A stretch of 64,000 nt of DNA, from contig NW_022985223.1 of assembly GCF_010093535.1 (NCBI RefSeq), positions 62,001 to 126,000 of the forward strand. The letters are read 5' to 3'. Shown here piece by piece: positions 46,701-57,819 of this stretch. The first letter of the stretch is position 1; every line of letters begins with the position of its first letter. This stretch comes from Lindgomyces ingoldianus. Lineage: Eukaryota; Ascomycota; Dothideomycetes; Pleosporales; Lindgomycetaceae. The notes under the pieces were generated by a model. That model saw only the letters and a program-made list of their open reading frames with translations, made no database searches and was not told where the DNA came from. Both the position numbers and the translations under genes were made by a program.

Positions 46701-49081
46701 CCTTCTTCTTGTCCTTTTTGCCTAGGCTAAAACCCCACTCGTCGACTGGATCCTCTTTCTTCGTCTCAACAACTGGTTCTAGCTCCAGCACGGGCACAGG
46801 CTCGGGCTCTACCTCAGGGACGACGGGCTCTGCTTTGGCAGCTTTCTTGCCCTTCTTCTTCTTGCTGGGCATAACGGCAAATGAATTCCAGTCGTCATTT
46901 GGTGGTGGTGCAACCACTTCAGGGGGCGGTGGAGGTGGAGGTTGTTCACTTATTGGCTCTTCTATAACCTCCTCAACGACGCCCTTCTTCTTTTTCTTCT
47001 TTCCTGATGCGATTGAACCCCATCCGAACGTGTCATCCTCCTTGACCACCTCAGGCTCCGGTACTGGTTCTGGAGGTGGCGGCGGAGGTTCATCAATAAG
47101 GGCAACGGCAGCACCCTTCTTCTTTTTCTTCTTGTCCTTTACACTTCCAAATGAATAAGATGTTGTCCATGGGTCTTCCTCTTTCTTCTCAGGCTCAGGC
47201 TCAGGCCCAGGCGGTGGAAGGGTTGCGGGTTCGGGTGCCTTCTCTACTATAGGCTCTGAAGCCTTCCTGTTCTTCTTCTTGTTCTTCTTGCCAAAGCTGA
47301 AACCCCAGCCATCGTCCTCAGGTGGAGCCTCCTCTACGGGAGCAGGTGCGGGGGTGGGGTCAAGGTCCGCGGGCTTATTGAACGCGTCAAAATTGAAGTC
47401 GAAGCCACTGGCGTCATTCTTGTCCTTTTTCTCCTTCTTGTCCGCGGATTCCCACGGATTGTCATCTTTCACCGCGTCTTTGTCTTTAGAGCTGTCCTTG
47501 TCCTCGTCAAAGCCCCACGATGCCTTGCTTCCCCAACCAGAAGTCCAGCTGGTTAGACCGCCAAAACTGAAACTTGGTGTTTTAGAAGCCCCGGAATCGC
47601 CGAAGCTCATGTCAATCTTGGGTGCACTGCTGTTTCCGTCGTCAAGGGCAATGTCGTCGAATGTTGTTGCTGGGTCCGCTGCACGAGGTTCAGGATCAGG
47701 TGGAGGTGGGTCAGCCGCCTATCGTGGAATTAGCGCATTGCAACGTGTAATTTAGCAGCCGAAATTACGAACCTTCCCCTTTTTGCCCTTCTTCTTCTTC
47801 CCCGCAGACGTGAATGTTCCCCAGTCGTCATCCGGCTTTGTTTCGGCGGCTTCGTTGATTTCATCAGCCCAACTGAGGTCATTCCCGGCACTTGTCGCCG
47901 CAACCGCCGCAGCCGCCGCAGCAGCCGCGTCTTCTTCCTCTTTCTTCTTGCGCTCTGCCTCCTCTTCCTCCTCCTTTTGCTTGCGTTCCTCTTCCTCTTG
48001 CGCCTTCTTATTCTTTTTCTTCTTCTTCTTACTTGCAGCACCCCAATCATTCCAGTCATCATCACCGCCTCCTGCACCCCCATCTCCACCATTTCCATCA
48101 TCACCACCGCCTGAACCTCCTGCCCCTCCATCTGGGGGAGGATCCCCACCGCCTCCATTGTCGCCACCGCCACCAGAACTACCAGCCGCATCCTCTTCCT
48201 TCTTCTTGTCACCATCGTCATCAAAACTGAATGCGGCCTTCTTAGCTGCAGAACCCTTCTTCTTCTTCCCATGAGACTTGACTCCATCTTCACAGAAGCC
48301 GAAGTCAATTCTTGCGTACAACGATTTCTCGTCAAAGTAGATAGAAGACGTGGGCGATGTGTGGCAGCTGAGTCGCAGACAGTTTGGGACGCTCGAACAT
48401 AGAGAAGGATTTAGTGAGGGAAACGGTGTGTATTCGGGCGTTTGCGCGGTGGCGAGAGCGTCGGTGGTGGTATAATCGGGCGGAAGGTCTGCGAGTGTGT
48501 CATTGTAGGAGGGCGGTGCAGCACCATAGTCTGGCAAAGCAGAGAGCCATAGATTGGGAGATGGGACTGGGGTCTGAGGGAGGAACTCTGTGAGCTGGGT
48601 TGCGAGGTTGTGTATCTATTGTTTGTTAGATGTGGAGCGTGCAAACGCGGCTATAACTTATGAAATGCGGCCCTTTTTTTGGTTTTTGGACAGGACCTTT
48701 GAATACTTGGGTATAGGGAAACATCAGGACCAAAGCAGGGGCAAGTGGGGCCAAGTAAAGTGGTTGTCGTCGTACCGAGATTGAATTATCCTCCTCGCGC
48801 CTCTTGCCTTTATCTCGTCGCTCCATGCGCTCCAGCGCATTAAATATGTCCTCCATTAACTCCGTAATGGGCTCTCCCTCGTCACTCCCGCAAGTAGTCA
48901 CGCTTCCAGAGGAGTAGCTACTTGTTTCGGCATCGCTCATGCCATCTCTTCCACGCCTTTTCCACCTCCGGCTCCTGCGCCTGCCACTCTCATCCGAGCC
49001 AGTCCTCGATGGCTGCCGGGTCTTTCGTCTCGCATATGAAGCGTCGACGGCAGCGCGGCGTGAGCTGGCGGAGGGAGACAT
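40720..49081 (-). CDS. 2715-residue low-complexity protein with WG/poly-Lys modules and coiled coils
   Basis: Minus-strand exons 49081-48776, 48615-47773 and 47718-40720 join in frame to 2715 residues. I do not recognise a family. Residues 1-250 are a less repetitive N-terminal part with a PPSY (PPxY) motif and SIYFDEKSLYARIDFGF. Residues about 290-1120 hold some 14 modules of acidic residues, Trp-Gly, a short Ser/Thr-rich linker, a block of five to seven Lys and a Pro/Glu-rich spacer. Residues about 1165-1665 are Glu/Lys/Arg coiled coil broken by six further modules such as ESSLWGTFMPKKKES. A Pro-rich section with more poly-Lys and a Ser/Arg-rich part follow, and about 2150-2700 is strongly Arg/Asp/Glu-rich. 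The protein ends KRGSWFKKIF. It has no membrane segment or enzyme motif. It may be a scaffold or RNA-associated protein; the function is not shown. Confidence 0.82.
44477..44501. repeat. CTG/GCT trinucleotide microsatellite
   Basis: About eight CTG/GCT units lie inside the giant gene, encoding Ala on the coding strand. It is a likely length-polymorphic site. Confidence 0.85.
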
Positions 49082-51245
49082 TCTGAGAGAGGCCCGAATA
49101 TTTGGAGGCGCGCAAATTGAGTGAGCAGGGCGGGGGAGCTGGGCACATTAGAGGACGTGAGAATCCGTGAGGATTGAACGACACGGTCGGGCGATTGGGG
49201 GTTGCGGAAATGATGGCGGTGGTCGTGGTGGCGGAGACAAAGGCCAAGGGAGACGCTCTCGGTTTGCTTGCTGTTCGTGGTCGCGATATCGAGCTCAGGA
49301 AGCGGTACACCGCGACAAAATGCCTCCCAATAAGCAAAATTGAGTCGTGCAAGCTGGCTGGTGCGTGCAAAAAGACACGCCAAACCCAAAATCTCCGAAG
49401 ATCTTGGAAAGAGCGCGGGTGTTGAGCGAGTGTCGGTCGACTCAAGGCTGCAGGAGATGCAGGCTTGGACAGGAGGGACGGAAGGGGTCTTGATGCGAGT
49501 GGTCACACGGCTCGAATTGTGCAGGTGTGCGTGTGTGTGTGTGTGTTTTGAATGGGCTGCTTCGATACGCCCCCGGTTCAGAACAGGCTAGGAAGACGAG
49601 GAAGGGAACACCCGATAACGATTGGCGTCTCATCAACAGGCTCTTGTCGCACATTGAGCGCCCGGGCCACTCCAAAATTCACATCCAGGAGTCGACAAAA
49701 CGGAGGGGCTGGCCGATGACGACGGGTGGGAGAAACCGGGCGAGGGGAGAGGCAGGGCGTAGAGGTGTAGATGTAAACAAAGTCGATCGGCTGCCGATGG
49801 ACATGCACGTGTTAAGAGGTTTCTGGTCAAGCATAAAAATTTTGTTGGACTAGTTGCCGCAACTGCATGAGCCTGGTTAGCCATGCAGCCGTGATGCTGC
49901 ATCTGTGGTGGATGAATGCGCTGTACATGAGATGCCTGAGGGCGTTCCCTGCGTCTCCCTGCGGGCATCTCCCGGAACCTAACGTGGATAGTAAATCCAG
50001 CGGACAGCATTTCTATGCTTCGAGAAGCTTGCTGTATCTGTCTTCAAGAAAACCGCCTCCGACGGCCCTTTGATAGCTTTCCTTTTCCCTTCTCCAGCTC
50101 CAGCTCCCTCCTCGTCGTTCAGCAAAAGCCCAGCCCCTGACCAGCTCCATACCATCGCCCAATTCCCCCACAACCCACACCCAATTGGCCAGTCGCCACC
50201 CCGCTCCTTTCCCTTCCCACAGTACGAGCCCTCCTCCGGCCTCCCCCTTCCAACACAGGAGCCCTAAACGTCCAATGCCACTACGCTAAATTGCCCAACC
50301 AGCACTCCCTCTCCCCCATTGGCGCTTGCGAATTTCCTTCCCCGCCGTTCCCGCGCTCTGAGAGGTGAGTTCAGGAAGTTGCGGTGAAGACAGAGGATAG
50401 CCACGACACACTTTGTCATTGTGCAGCAGCAGCACGATCCACAATATTAATCTTACCAATTTAGAATTTCAGAGGGAGATTGACTAGCTTGTTGGTACGG
50501 CGACAACGCACACCGGTTTGACGGCTGCTGTCCAGTCCACGGATTCGATGAGTGATGCTGTGGGTCAAGCTGTCAACAGCCACAGCTTGTTAACCAAACT
50601 CGAGGGGTCCTCGTTTCTGTCTAGACTGTAAATCTTGGGTCCACCCACGTTTTCCTGAAGACCAACGTTTACCAGTGGAGCCTGACCGAATTTCTGACAG
50701 TAACCCTCTAGCTCAAAGCGGCTGCTACATTTTGTAGGGAAGATGTCGATCTTGATATTTGTGCATCTAAGGCTAGCCAACTACAACATTCCCCAGGGTA
50801 TCAATACTATCGTATCCAGCTAGCTTCAGCAGTGAAGAAAGTTCCGTCTACAATTGAAAAGGCACAGACAAGGAAAAGGAAATGCTTGTCCTTGAAGCTA
50901 AAGTAGCGGAAGCTGCCGTTGCCGTTGCTGCGAACAGCAGTGGTCGCCCGTTCTGCCATCCACTCGTTTATTCGGTCGTTTGTGTGCAAAGAAAAAGTAA
51001 ACATGATGTGATGTGATAGATACAAAAGAAACTATACGCGAAGCTGATTACAACCATCTAAAACAGGGACCATTTTCTACAGACAAACATATAGAACAAA
51101 GAGACAGAGACGGAAACAAGTATCGCTAAAGTGCTGCACAGGAAAGAGAAGGATTATATCTCTCAAAGTACCAACCAACCAACCACAATAAAAAAAGCTC
51201 TTCATACAAAAGGAAGGAGAAAAGAAATGTAGGTATAATTAGAAA
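49082..51245. other. intergenic, promoter side of the giant gene
   Basis: This 2.2-kb stretch holds the promoter and leader of the giant gene and the 3' region of the next minus-strand gene. It contains a (GT)n microsatellite near 49528-49548. Open frames in it are not supported. Confidence 0.5.
49528..49548. repeat. (GT)n microsatellite
   Basis: A run of about ten GT/TG dinucleotides with one interruption lies in non-coding DNA upstream of the giant gene. Confidence 0.8.
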
Positions 51246-53781
51246 TTAGAAAGGCTGCCCATGGAATTCCTCACCATTGAGGACTCGTCGCGCTTCGTCG
51301 AGTCGTCTTCTCCACTCCTTGCGCTCGTACTGATCGCCTTCAACGCTTTGGAGATTCGTACACACCTGCTGGAAACTCGCCGCAAGGCTATAGACTAGCT
51401 GTTTTTCTTCTTCGTTTAGGGCGAGTTTGGGTTTAGATTTTGATGGTGGAGTCTCGAGAAGGGTACTGAAGAGTTTGGAAGTTTGAAGCCCGCTCGCGAG
51501 ATCATCGGGAGGAGATGGCCCACGGGGAGTCGAGGTTTGACCAGGAGATTTCGTGCCGTTTGCTCGCATGTTGATTGCGGAATCTGAGCGGGGAGAAGTA
51601 TTTAAGTGCTGTGCATCGTTACGTTGTGTAACCGTGTGATTAAACTGTTGCGAAAACTGATCCATCACCTCGTTGTTGTCGTCCTCTTCATCAGACTGTT
51701 CCTCCGCGGCGGTAGCAAAAGATGCTATTGTCGACACAGAATCCACGCTCGAGTTCCGCTGATGAAGTGATATTCTCTTGACAGAGTTTGTGGATGCTTG
51801 GCGGTCATAGGCCGTCGTTACTGGACGGGTAGTTGCAACGGATGAGCCAGAGCTTGAGCTCGATCTGCGACTTGCTGAGCTATAGGTTCCCATAGCGCTG
51901 TGGAGGAAGAAGTGTTCATAGTCGAAGGCGTCTACCCGGTCTTCGTGACGTGCCGCAACAGGCATTTCGTACACGGCATCTTCGTAGACACTGTCGCCTT
52001 GCGGCTCCGCATCCTCGCCCTCAACTGACACGAAGTCAATATCGTCCATGTCATCTTCGTCTTTTTCTTGGCCTAAACCTTCATCTTCTGCCTGAGGTGC
52101 CTCTAGCTGGAAATCTTCAGCATCTTCGTAGTGGCTAGTGGGATAGTCTTCGATGTCTTCAGGCTCTTGCTGCTCGGGTATGACATTGGTCTCCTTGGGA
52201 GATCCCACGTTTCTTGGGCTCTCACTAGGGGTGAGCCTAGGAGTAGATGGGCTACTCTCTTCATCTTCGTACAGCGCTTTTCGAACAGGTGATTCTGTTT
52301 TGATCCCCACGCCAGCATCTGCAGTCACGGGAGAACCGCCACTTTTGTAAGCCTGTGCTCCTGCATACCAAATCTCCGCAGAGGTAAACGGGCTTGGAGT
52401 GCGTAAGCTCTGTAAGCTGCGTCGGCGGAGATGATCTTCTTTCGCTCGTTGCTTGAGACTCGAAATTCTGCCTTTCAAATCGTTCATTTGAGACCGCAGA
52501 TCCGTGGTCATAGATTCTGAGCGGCGGAGCTTAGACCCGTCATCATCTTCTTTTAACGTCTCAAGGGTGTTAGGGGGAGATTTTGATCCCCTAGAGTAGG
52601 AACGCAAGGAGTGGTCCTGGTCCTCATTGGTCCCGCGGCGCTCGCGCATAACTTCATAACTTCGTGATTCCCTAATCGGAAACCGGCCTTGACCATAACA
52701 TTCTGGAGACCACGGCCCACTTGCAAGCCCCATTGCGCTCGACGCTCGTTTGCCGGGATTGATTCTGCTAAAGTTTGAAGGCGGGAAGGGTGCCGGTACG
52801 GAAGTCTCGCTGAGCACTCGTGAGTGGCCAGGACTATTGCCATTCGCCGATAATGGAGAGGAATAGTATTGCTTCGTCCTCGGAGGTATGGGCCCAATTC
52901 CACCGTATAATCGCCTGTCTCGTTCACGAGCCGCGGAGAGTTGGTGCGAGAGTTCCGAGGCCATCTTCATCGTGTTGAAGGTCGGGGAGACTACAAGAGA
53001 CTGTCGGGCGCCTCGTAAGTTCCCTTCCATAACCTGTGCACTTGTCAGTGGCCGTTAGACCTTTCCCAACCAGGGCTATTCATACGTTCAACCGTTTCTT
53101 GGCATTAGCCAGAATGATTTCAGCTCGTCTGCTGAGCGCCGCAGAGGAGTACATGTCGTCCTCAGCATCAGATTGTCCGTCGAACCATCGATCGTTGTCC
53201 ATATCCTCCTCCCCATTGGCTGTAATGGGGAACTGGTCGTGCTCTTCGGCGTCGTCCAGCACCACACCGCTGTCGTCAAAGTCGAATCCTCCCGGCCCAT
53301 CGAACCCGGGCCACTTCATATTCTCGAGATCCTCACTGTGCAGACTCGACGTATTGCTCATCCTGCGCTGCTGGTTCCCTTGCCAGTTGTTATCCATGGT
53401 GGGTGTTGGCAAAGAGGATCCGATGGTCGGGGATGAGGCCAGCACATCGTCGCGCAGACGGTGCTTTTTCGACGCAACGTCGGAATCAGTCATCGTAGTG
53501 CGCAGCGTCGAGCGTGACGACTGCGTTGAGAGAGGCGGCGACTTGATTTGAGGTGAAGGGCCGCGACGTCCTTGGGGCGCAGATGCCAGCTTGATAGAGT
53601 GCGTGGAACGATTGGAGTGCGAGTAGAGCAGACTGGAGGGACTCGGCGGGCGCTCGACGTATGGGCTCGGCGAAAGACTGCGCAGAGCATCAACCTCTGG
53701 GAGTATCATACAAGCGTCTGAAAGAGTAGGGGAGCGCGGGGATGGAAGCCCAGTGGGCACGGGTAAAGTTGTTGCTGCCAT
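51246..53781 (-). CDS. 827-residue Ser/Pro-rich protein of unknown function
   Basis: Minus-strand exons 53781-53086 and 53033-51246 join in frame (AKKRLN to VMEGNLRGARQS) to 827 residues. I do not recognise it. The first 230 residues are Ser/Pro-rich with many SP/TP sites and end in a helix (SAALSRRAEIILANAKKRL). The middle carries a short heptad-like helix (TTDLRSQMNDLKGRISSLK) around 400-430 and several acidic tracts (about residues 495-575). The C-terminus (about 750-820) is the best ordered part, predicted helical: NEEEKQLVYSLAASFQQVC then EWRRRLDEARRVLNGEEF. There is no signal peptide or membrane segment. Many SP/TP sites suggest CDK/MAPK control; a cytoskeletal or polarity role is possible but only a guess. 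Confidence 0.8.
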
Positions 53782-54802
53782 GGTTGGTCTGCGGGTGGAT
53801 TATATTGGGTCGCAGCTGAACATGGTTGAATGCTGCACGTTGTGGACAACAAGCACTTCGTGTGCCAATTGGCGCAGCGCCCACAGGTTTCTGGTCGTGA
53901 GACAGAGGTCAAGAGGAGGGAGATACAAAGAGGACGCGTGCGACGGGCAATTTCAGGCCGCGCTTTGCCAGAAGGCCAAGGGTTATTGAAGACGACTGCA
54001 CTGACCAGGAGGTCCTCAAAGGGCTGCTGTTAGGGGTTGACTAAGGCGATGGATGAGCCCGGCAACTGGAATATTTGCCCACTATTCTCCGGCCCGCTAT
54101 TCACTTGGTTGGAGGACCTTTTTCCGACTCCTATGCTAATCTCTATTCCCTGCCTCATAGCACCAAGAAACACTCCCGTCATGACCCATTCACACGTCTC
54201 CCTTTGACGTCCATCGCTCCGACTCGTCTTCTCTGCCAGGAAGCTGAGCCGCTCTTTCAGCTCCCGATATATTGGAAATCAGGCGCACCGAACACACGCG
54301 TAAATTCACGATACACCAGACATGCGGTTCGCGATCCTTTGCTTTTACTTGTGCTCCCCAGCTGCAGCCTTGTGTCTGCACGGCTGACGCACGGGAAGGG
54401 ATCGACCTAGCATGGCCGAGCATGACAGGCGCCATCAGGGAAAAGGAAGCAGCCATTTAAAATCACCACCTCTCAGGTGCAAACTTCACCTCATCGTCAG
54501 CAAGCGATTATTGTGACTTTTGCTTTGTGCAGGGTAGTCTATCTGTATTACAAGCAGCTGCCTGCAAAACGCTGGTTCCATCCAGGAATATCGAGCTCTT
54601 ATGCAAAAGACATCTTCAGAGTTTCTATGCCTGCTCCGCCGTCGCAATTACCAACAATCTCGAGCTCTCATGCAAAAGTCCTCTTCATGGTGTGCCTGCC
54701 CTGGTACGCCGTCAAAATGCATTTACAAAACACCAGCTCCTGTACTCGTTCATGCAACCTCGCTATGCAGTAAAACAAAAGCTTCCATTCCCAGCTCCCA
54801 AC
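53782..54802. other. intergenic with 69-bp direct repeat
   Basis: This 1-kb stretch lies between the start of the 827-residue gene and the 3' end of SLD3. It contains a degenerate tandem duplication at 54591-54728. No gene is supported. Confidence 0.5.
54591..54728 (+). repeat. imperfect 69-bp tandem duplication
   Basis: TCGAGCTCTTATGCAAAAG at 54591 recurs as TCGAGCTCTCATGCAAAAG at 54660, and similarity continues through GCCTGC and GCCGTC blocks. The period of 69 is a multiple of three, but neighbouring frames carry no family motif. Confidence 0.7.
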
Positions 54803-57406
54803 TCAAAGAAAGTCATCATCGTCCCAGCCCAAGGCGTCATAAATATTCTCCTCCTGACTCTTCACAGGCGTCGAGAAGGTAGGTAGATGGGGTGGTAGAG
54901 GAGAATCAGCAACTACTGCATTCTCCTTAGTCGGTGTGGCAAATATGGCCGTTGGTGGAGAGGAGATCTTGGATGGAGACGCGGAATTTTTATCAGTAGC
55001 GTTCACAGGTGTGGCAAATATCATTCTGCGTGCTGGCCCTGAGGACATCATCGACTTGTTCGTCGATGCCTTCGATGGTGTTTCGGTGATACTCGATGCA
55101 GCCATGTCCTGTGCCGTTATACTACGTGGAACAGCTCCAGCCACGATCGAGGACGTTGGACGCACGGCTGATGATGGGACATAGAAGTTGCTTGAAGCAG
55201 GCGTGTCGCTTTTACTGTCTCGACCAAATGGATTGTGATGGCGAATTGGAGTCCACTCGTCGACGTCCTTGGTCCTCCTAACGGTTCGTGGTGTCGCAGA
55301 GACTTGAACATCTTTCGTTACTTTCCGGACAGGGTTGGCTGGTTTTTTGGATTTTGTGGGAACACCGAAACCTCTTCGCTCGACTTCGTCAGCGTAGCTT
55401 CCGGCCGCGAGTCCTCGATTGGGCTTCTTTAGGGCTGTGATAGCCTCTTTGAGATCTTCCTCGACTCTCCTCTTCTGTTTCAGCTTCGCTGCTGCCGCAG
55501 CTGATGTGCTCAAGTCGATTTCCCGTCCTTTGAGATGCTTGAATTGCGACATGGATTGTCTCACGGCTGCTGAGGGACTACGGCTGAAGGGAATCGCAGA
55601 CAATGGCACTTCACTCGCTTCTCGCTTGATGCCATTGAGCAAGCCGGAGTCTGTACTGGAACGACTCAGAGATGGTGTTGGGCGCCGCTGAGCAGCTTGC
55701 GAGGTCCTGTCGGATGCGACTCGGCCTAAGGTACGGCGCGACTTCTTCGCATCAGGCTCCTTCGGCTCCCCAGACTTACGCGATGCTGTCGGAGGCTTCA
55801 TTGCCTTTCGTTTAGGAGGGGATCCATGTACAGGTCCGCCGAGCTTCTTGTTAATCATCATGGCCTGTTCTGGGAGTCTGTTCATGTAAAAGGGGATGAT
55901 AACCTCTATACAGAAGCTCTGTAGTCTGTCGCCACCACCTTCCTTTTTGGATGATTTCGCATCAAAGTCGATGAGTTCGTCCTGATCGACAGACTGCCAG
56001 ATACAGAGTTTATCCAGCAGCAAGTCGAGGCGCAGATTGATGTCGTCGAGTTTCTTCTTACGTTTCTTCGGCTTCTCTTGAGTCTCTCTCTGTGTCTGGA
56101 TCTCCTTCGTTTCTTCTTCAAGCTGTGGCTTGTAAGTCGACAGGGCCTCCAGCGCTATGATTTCAAGCATCAAAATCATCTGCGTCAACGTCTCACGTAT
56201 ACGAATGTCTCCAACTCGTCTCTTGATTTGTTGGTCAATAGTCTCCTCACCGTATATTTCTGGACCTGGCATCCCGCTTATCCACCATCTCTTTATCATA
56301 TCGCCTTCCTGGGGATACACTCCATCCCTGCTGATCTTGGCCTTCTTCCTGGATTTCTTGGGCTTTGCGGGACCATCCAGTAGGTCGTCATCAGAAAAAG
56401 CTCCTGGGGGTATAGATTTGATGATATCCGGAAGCTTTTCACGGTACTTCTTCTCACAAGCTTTATGGCTTATGAGCATGGATTTCAGGAAAGCAACCAG
56501 CTCGTAAGTCGGTGGGGCTCCCTCTTCAGAGGAGGAGAATGCCGCACGAATCCGAGCAATAGGTCCTTTAGCAAAGTAGGCCAGAGATGTCTTAGACATA
56601 TATAAAGCGTCCAGATACTGCTGCACGAGGGTTTCGAGTTGTTGTTGTGGGGACGGGGCCTCCACTAGTACACCTTCAGGTTGATCCGGCACAACCGAGT
56701 CGACTCTGTCACACTCTCTGGCCGCTCCATTTATGTCTGCTGAATTTGGCTCTATTTGGACGGATTTTGGCCGAAGCATAGCGATCTTTGTTCGCTTCAT
56801 GGGCCCCTCTTCCGGCTCAGCCGTCACAGCAGCCTGCTGCCACCAATGTGTCCCACTTGACTCGCTCAGTTCAACCTTGGGAAACCTCGGGTATTGCATT
56901 AGGTTAGAGGGATCCCACAAGTCCCCTACATCCTTTTCTTTCAGCCAGCTTGCAAGCTTGCACAAGCTGTACACGCGCGATTGAACGCGCTCGACGGCAT
57001 ACAACGCCCTGTTAGCCTCATGGCGTGCGATGAGCAGCTTTGGTGGCGCATTGTCCTGTTGCTGAGAATCATGGTGTTTCTCGAGGACATCGATGTGTGC
57101 GGCGAACAATCGGGCAGGAGAGGCGGAATTGGGAGTGGTGTCGAGAAAGGTGAGAGGGAGTTGTGACCGACCGATGATCCGGACCGGTTTGAAGGTATAT
57201 GGTGTTTCGTACGGAGCGTCCGGACATGGCTTGATCACGAATGGCTTGTTGAATGTTCCCAGTCCGCAGATCTGATCTCGTTTGCGCTTCGTGGGGAGTT
57301 GTGGTTTGGACTCGGAGTCGCGTTTCGTAGAGAGACCGAGGGTTGTGGAAGGAGTCTTAGATATTGATTGGATCATTGTCTTCGTTTGCGATGCGTACGA
57401 GGCCAT
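54803..57406 (-). CDS. SLD3: DNA replication initiation regulator Sld3
   Basis: This single exon encodes 867 residues. Sld3 recruits Cdc45 to the MCM helicase at origins and, when phosphorylated by CDK, binds Dpb11 to start replication. The N-terminal part (about 45-140) has CGLGTFNKPFVIKPCPDAPY and RIIGRSQLPLTFLDT. The central Cdc45-binding Sld3 region (about 270-530) has LDALYMSKTSLAYFAKGPIA, YELVAFLKSMLISHKACEKK and WWISGMPG. The C-terminal 330 residues are Ser/Thr/Pro- and Lys-rich, with multiple SP/TP sites that suit CDK control, and end in an acidic EENIYDALGWDDDDFL. The length is longer than yeast Sld3 (668) but normal for filamentous fungi as I recall. The start is the first Met, followed by conserved sequence after residue 40. 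Confidence 0.9.
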   Translation of the reverse strand: MASYASQTKTMIQSISKTPSTTLGLSTKRDSESKPQLPTKRKRDQICGLGTFNKPFVIKPCPDAPYETPYTFKPVRIIGRSQLPLTFLDTTPNSASPARLFAAHIDVLEKHHDSQQQDNAPPKLLIARHEANRALYAVERVQSRVYSLCKLASWLKEKDVGDLWDPSNLMQYPRFPKVELSESSGTHWWQQAAVTAEPEEGPMKRTKIAMLRPKSVQIEPNSADINGAARECDRVDSVVPDQPEGVLVEAPSPQQQLETLVQQYLDALYMSKTSLAYFAKGPIARIRAAFSSSEEGAPPTYELVAFLKSMLISHKACEKKYREKLPDIIKSIPPGAFSDDDLLDGPAKPKKSRKKAKISRDGVYPQEGDMIKRWWISGMPGPEIYGEETIDQQIKRRVGDIRIRETLTQMILMLEIIALEALSTYKPQLEEETKEIQTQRETQEKPKKRKKKLDDINLRLDLLLDKLCIWQSVDQDELIDFDAKSSKKEGGGDRLQSFCIEVIIPFYMNRLPEQAMMINKKLGGPVHGSPPKRKAMKPPTASRKSGEPKEPDAKKSRRTLGRVASDRTSQAAQRRPTPSLSRSSTDSGLLNGIKREASEVPLSAIPFSRSPSAAVRQSMSQFKHLKGREIDLSTSAAAAAKLKQKRRVEEDLKEAITALKKPNRGLAAGSYADEVERRGFGVPTKSKKPANPVRKVTKDVQVSATPRTVRRTKDVDEWTPIRHHNPFGRDSKSDTPASSNFYVPSSAVRPTSSIVAGAVPRSITAQDMAASSITETPSKASTNKSMMSSGPARRMIFATPVNATDKNSASPSKISSPPTAIFATPTKENAVVADSPLPPHLPTFSTPVKSQEENIYDALGWDDDDFL

Positions 57407-57819
57407 TGAGAGTTCTCATGGCTGTGTCGTGGGCGGGGTGGGGAAAAGTGTTGGGGTAAAGAGGTCGTGTTTCTCGACGCGTTCCTGATGAGAATCTATA
57501 CAGTCTGTGCTTCTAATGCGTCATTGGCCCGGTGGCCGGTGGCCGGAGCTTGTCCTCAAATATCCGATGCAGCTCCTAGTAACACCTAGATCAACACTCT
57601 GCATGATCCAAATTCAGGGCCAAGAGCATGACTTCTTACGTTCACAATATGTATTAGCTGCTCCATACGTCAGTCTCCTAGCAGCTAATCCCTCTACATG
57701 CAGCCATAATTGCTTAAATACTCACGAAACAGACGCTGTCACCTGATCTACCCTCCTCTCCGCAACTACACAATCTGAACTTCATCATCTACCCAATCTC
57801 GAATTGTCGCATTGCCCAG
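57407..57819. other. upstream region of SLD3
   Basis: This holds the SLD3 promoter. On the other strand the open frame of the downstream F-box-like remnant can be read back to about 57742 without a stop or an obvious ATG. Confidence 0.5.

Noticed and set aside
44027..47158. 1043-codon plus-strand open frame opposite the giant gene
   Set aside because: It is Ser/Phe/Ala-rich sequence that is the mirror of Lys/Glu/Pro-rich codons on the coding strand. It has no start context, introns or motifs; biased codon composition keeps the antisense frame open.
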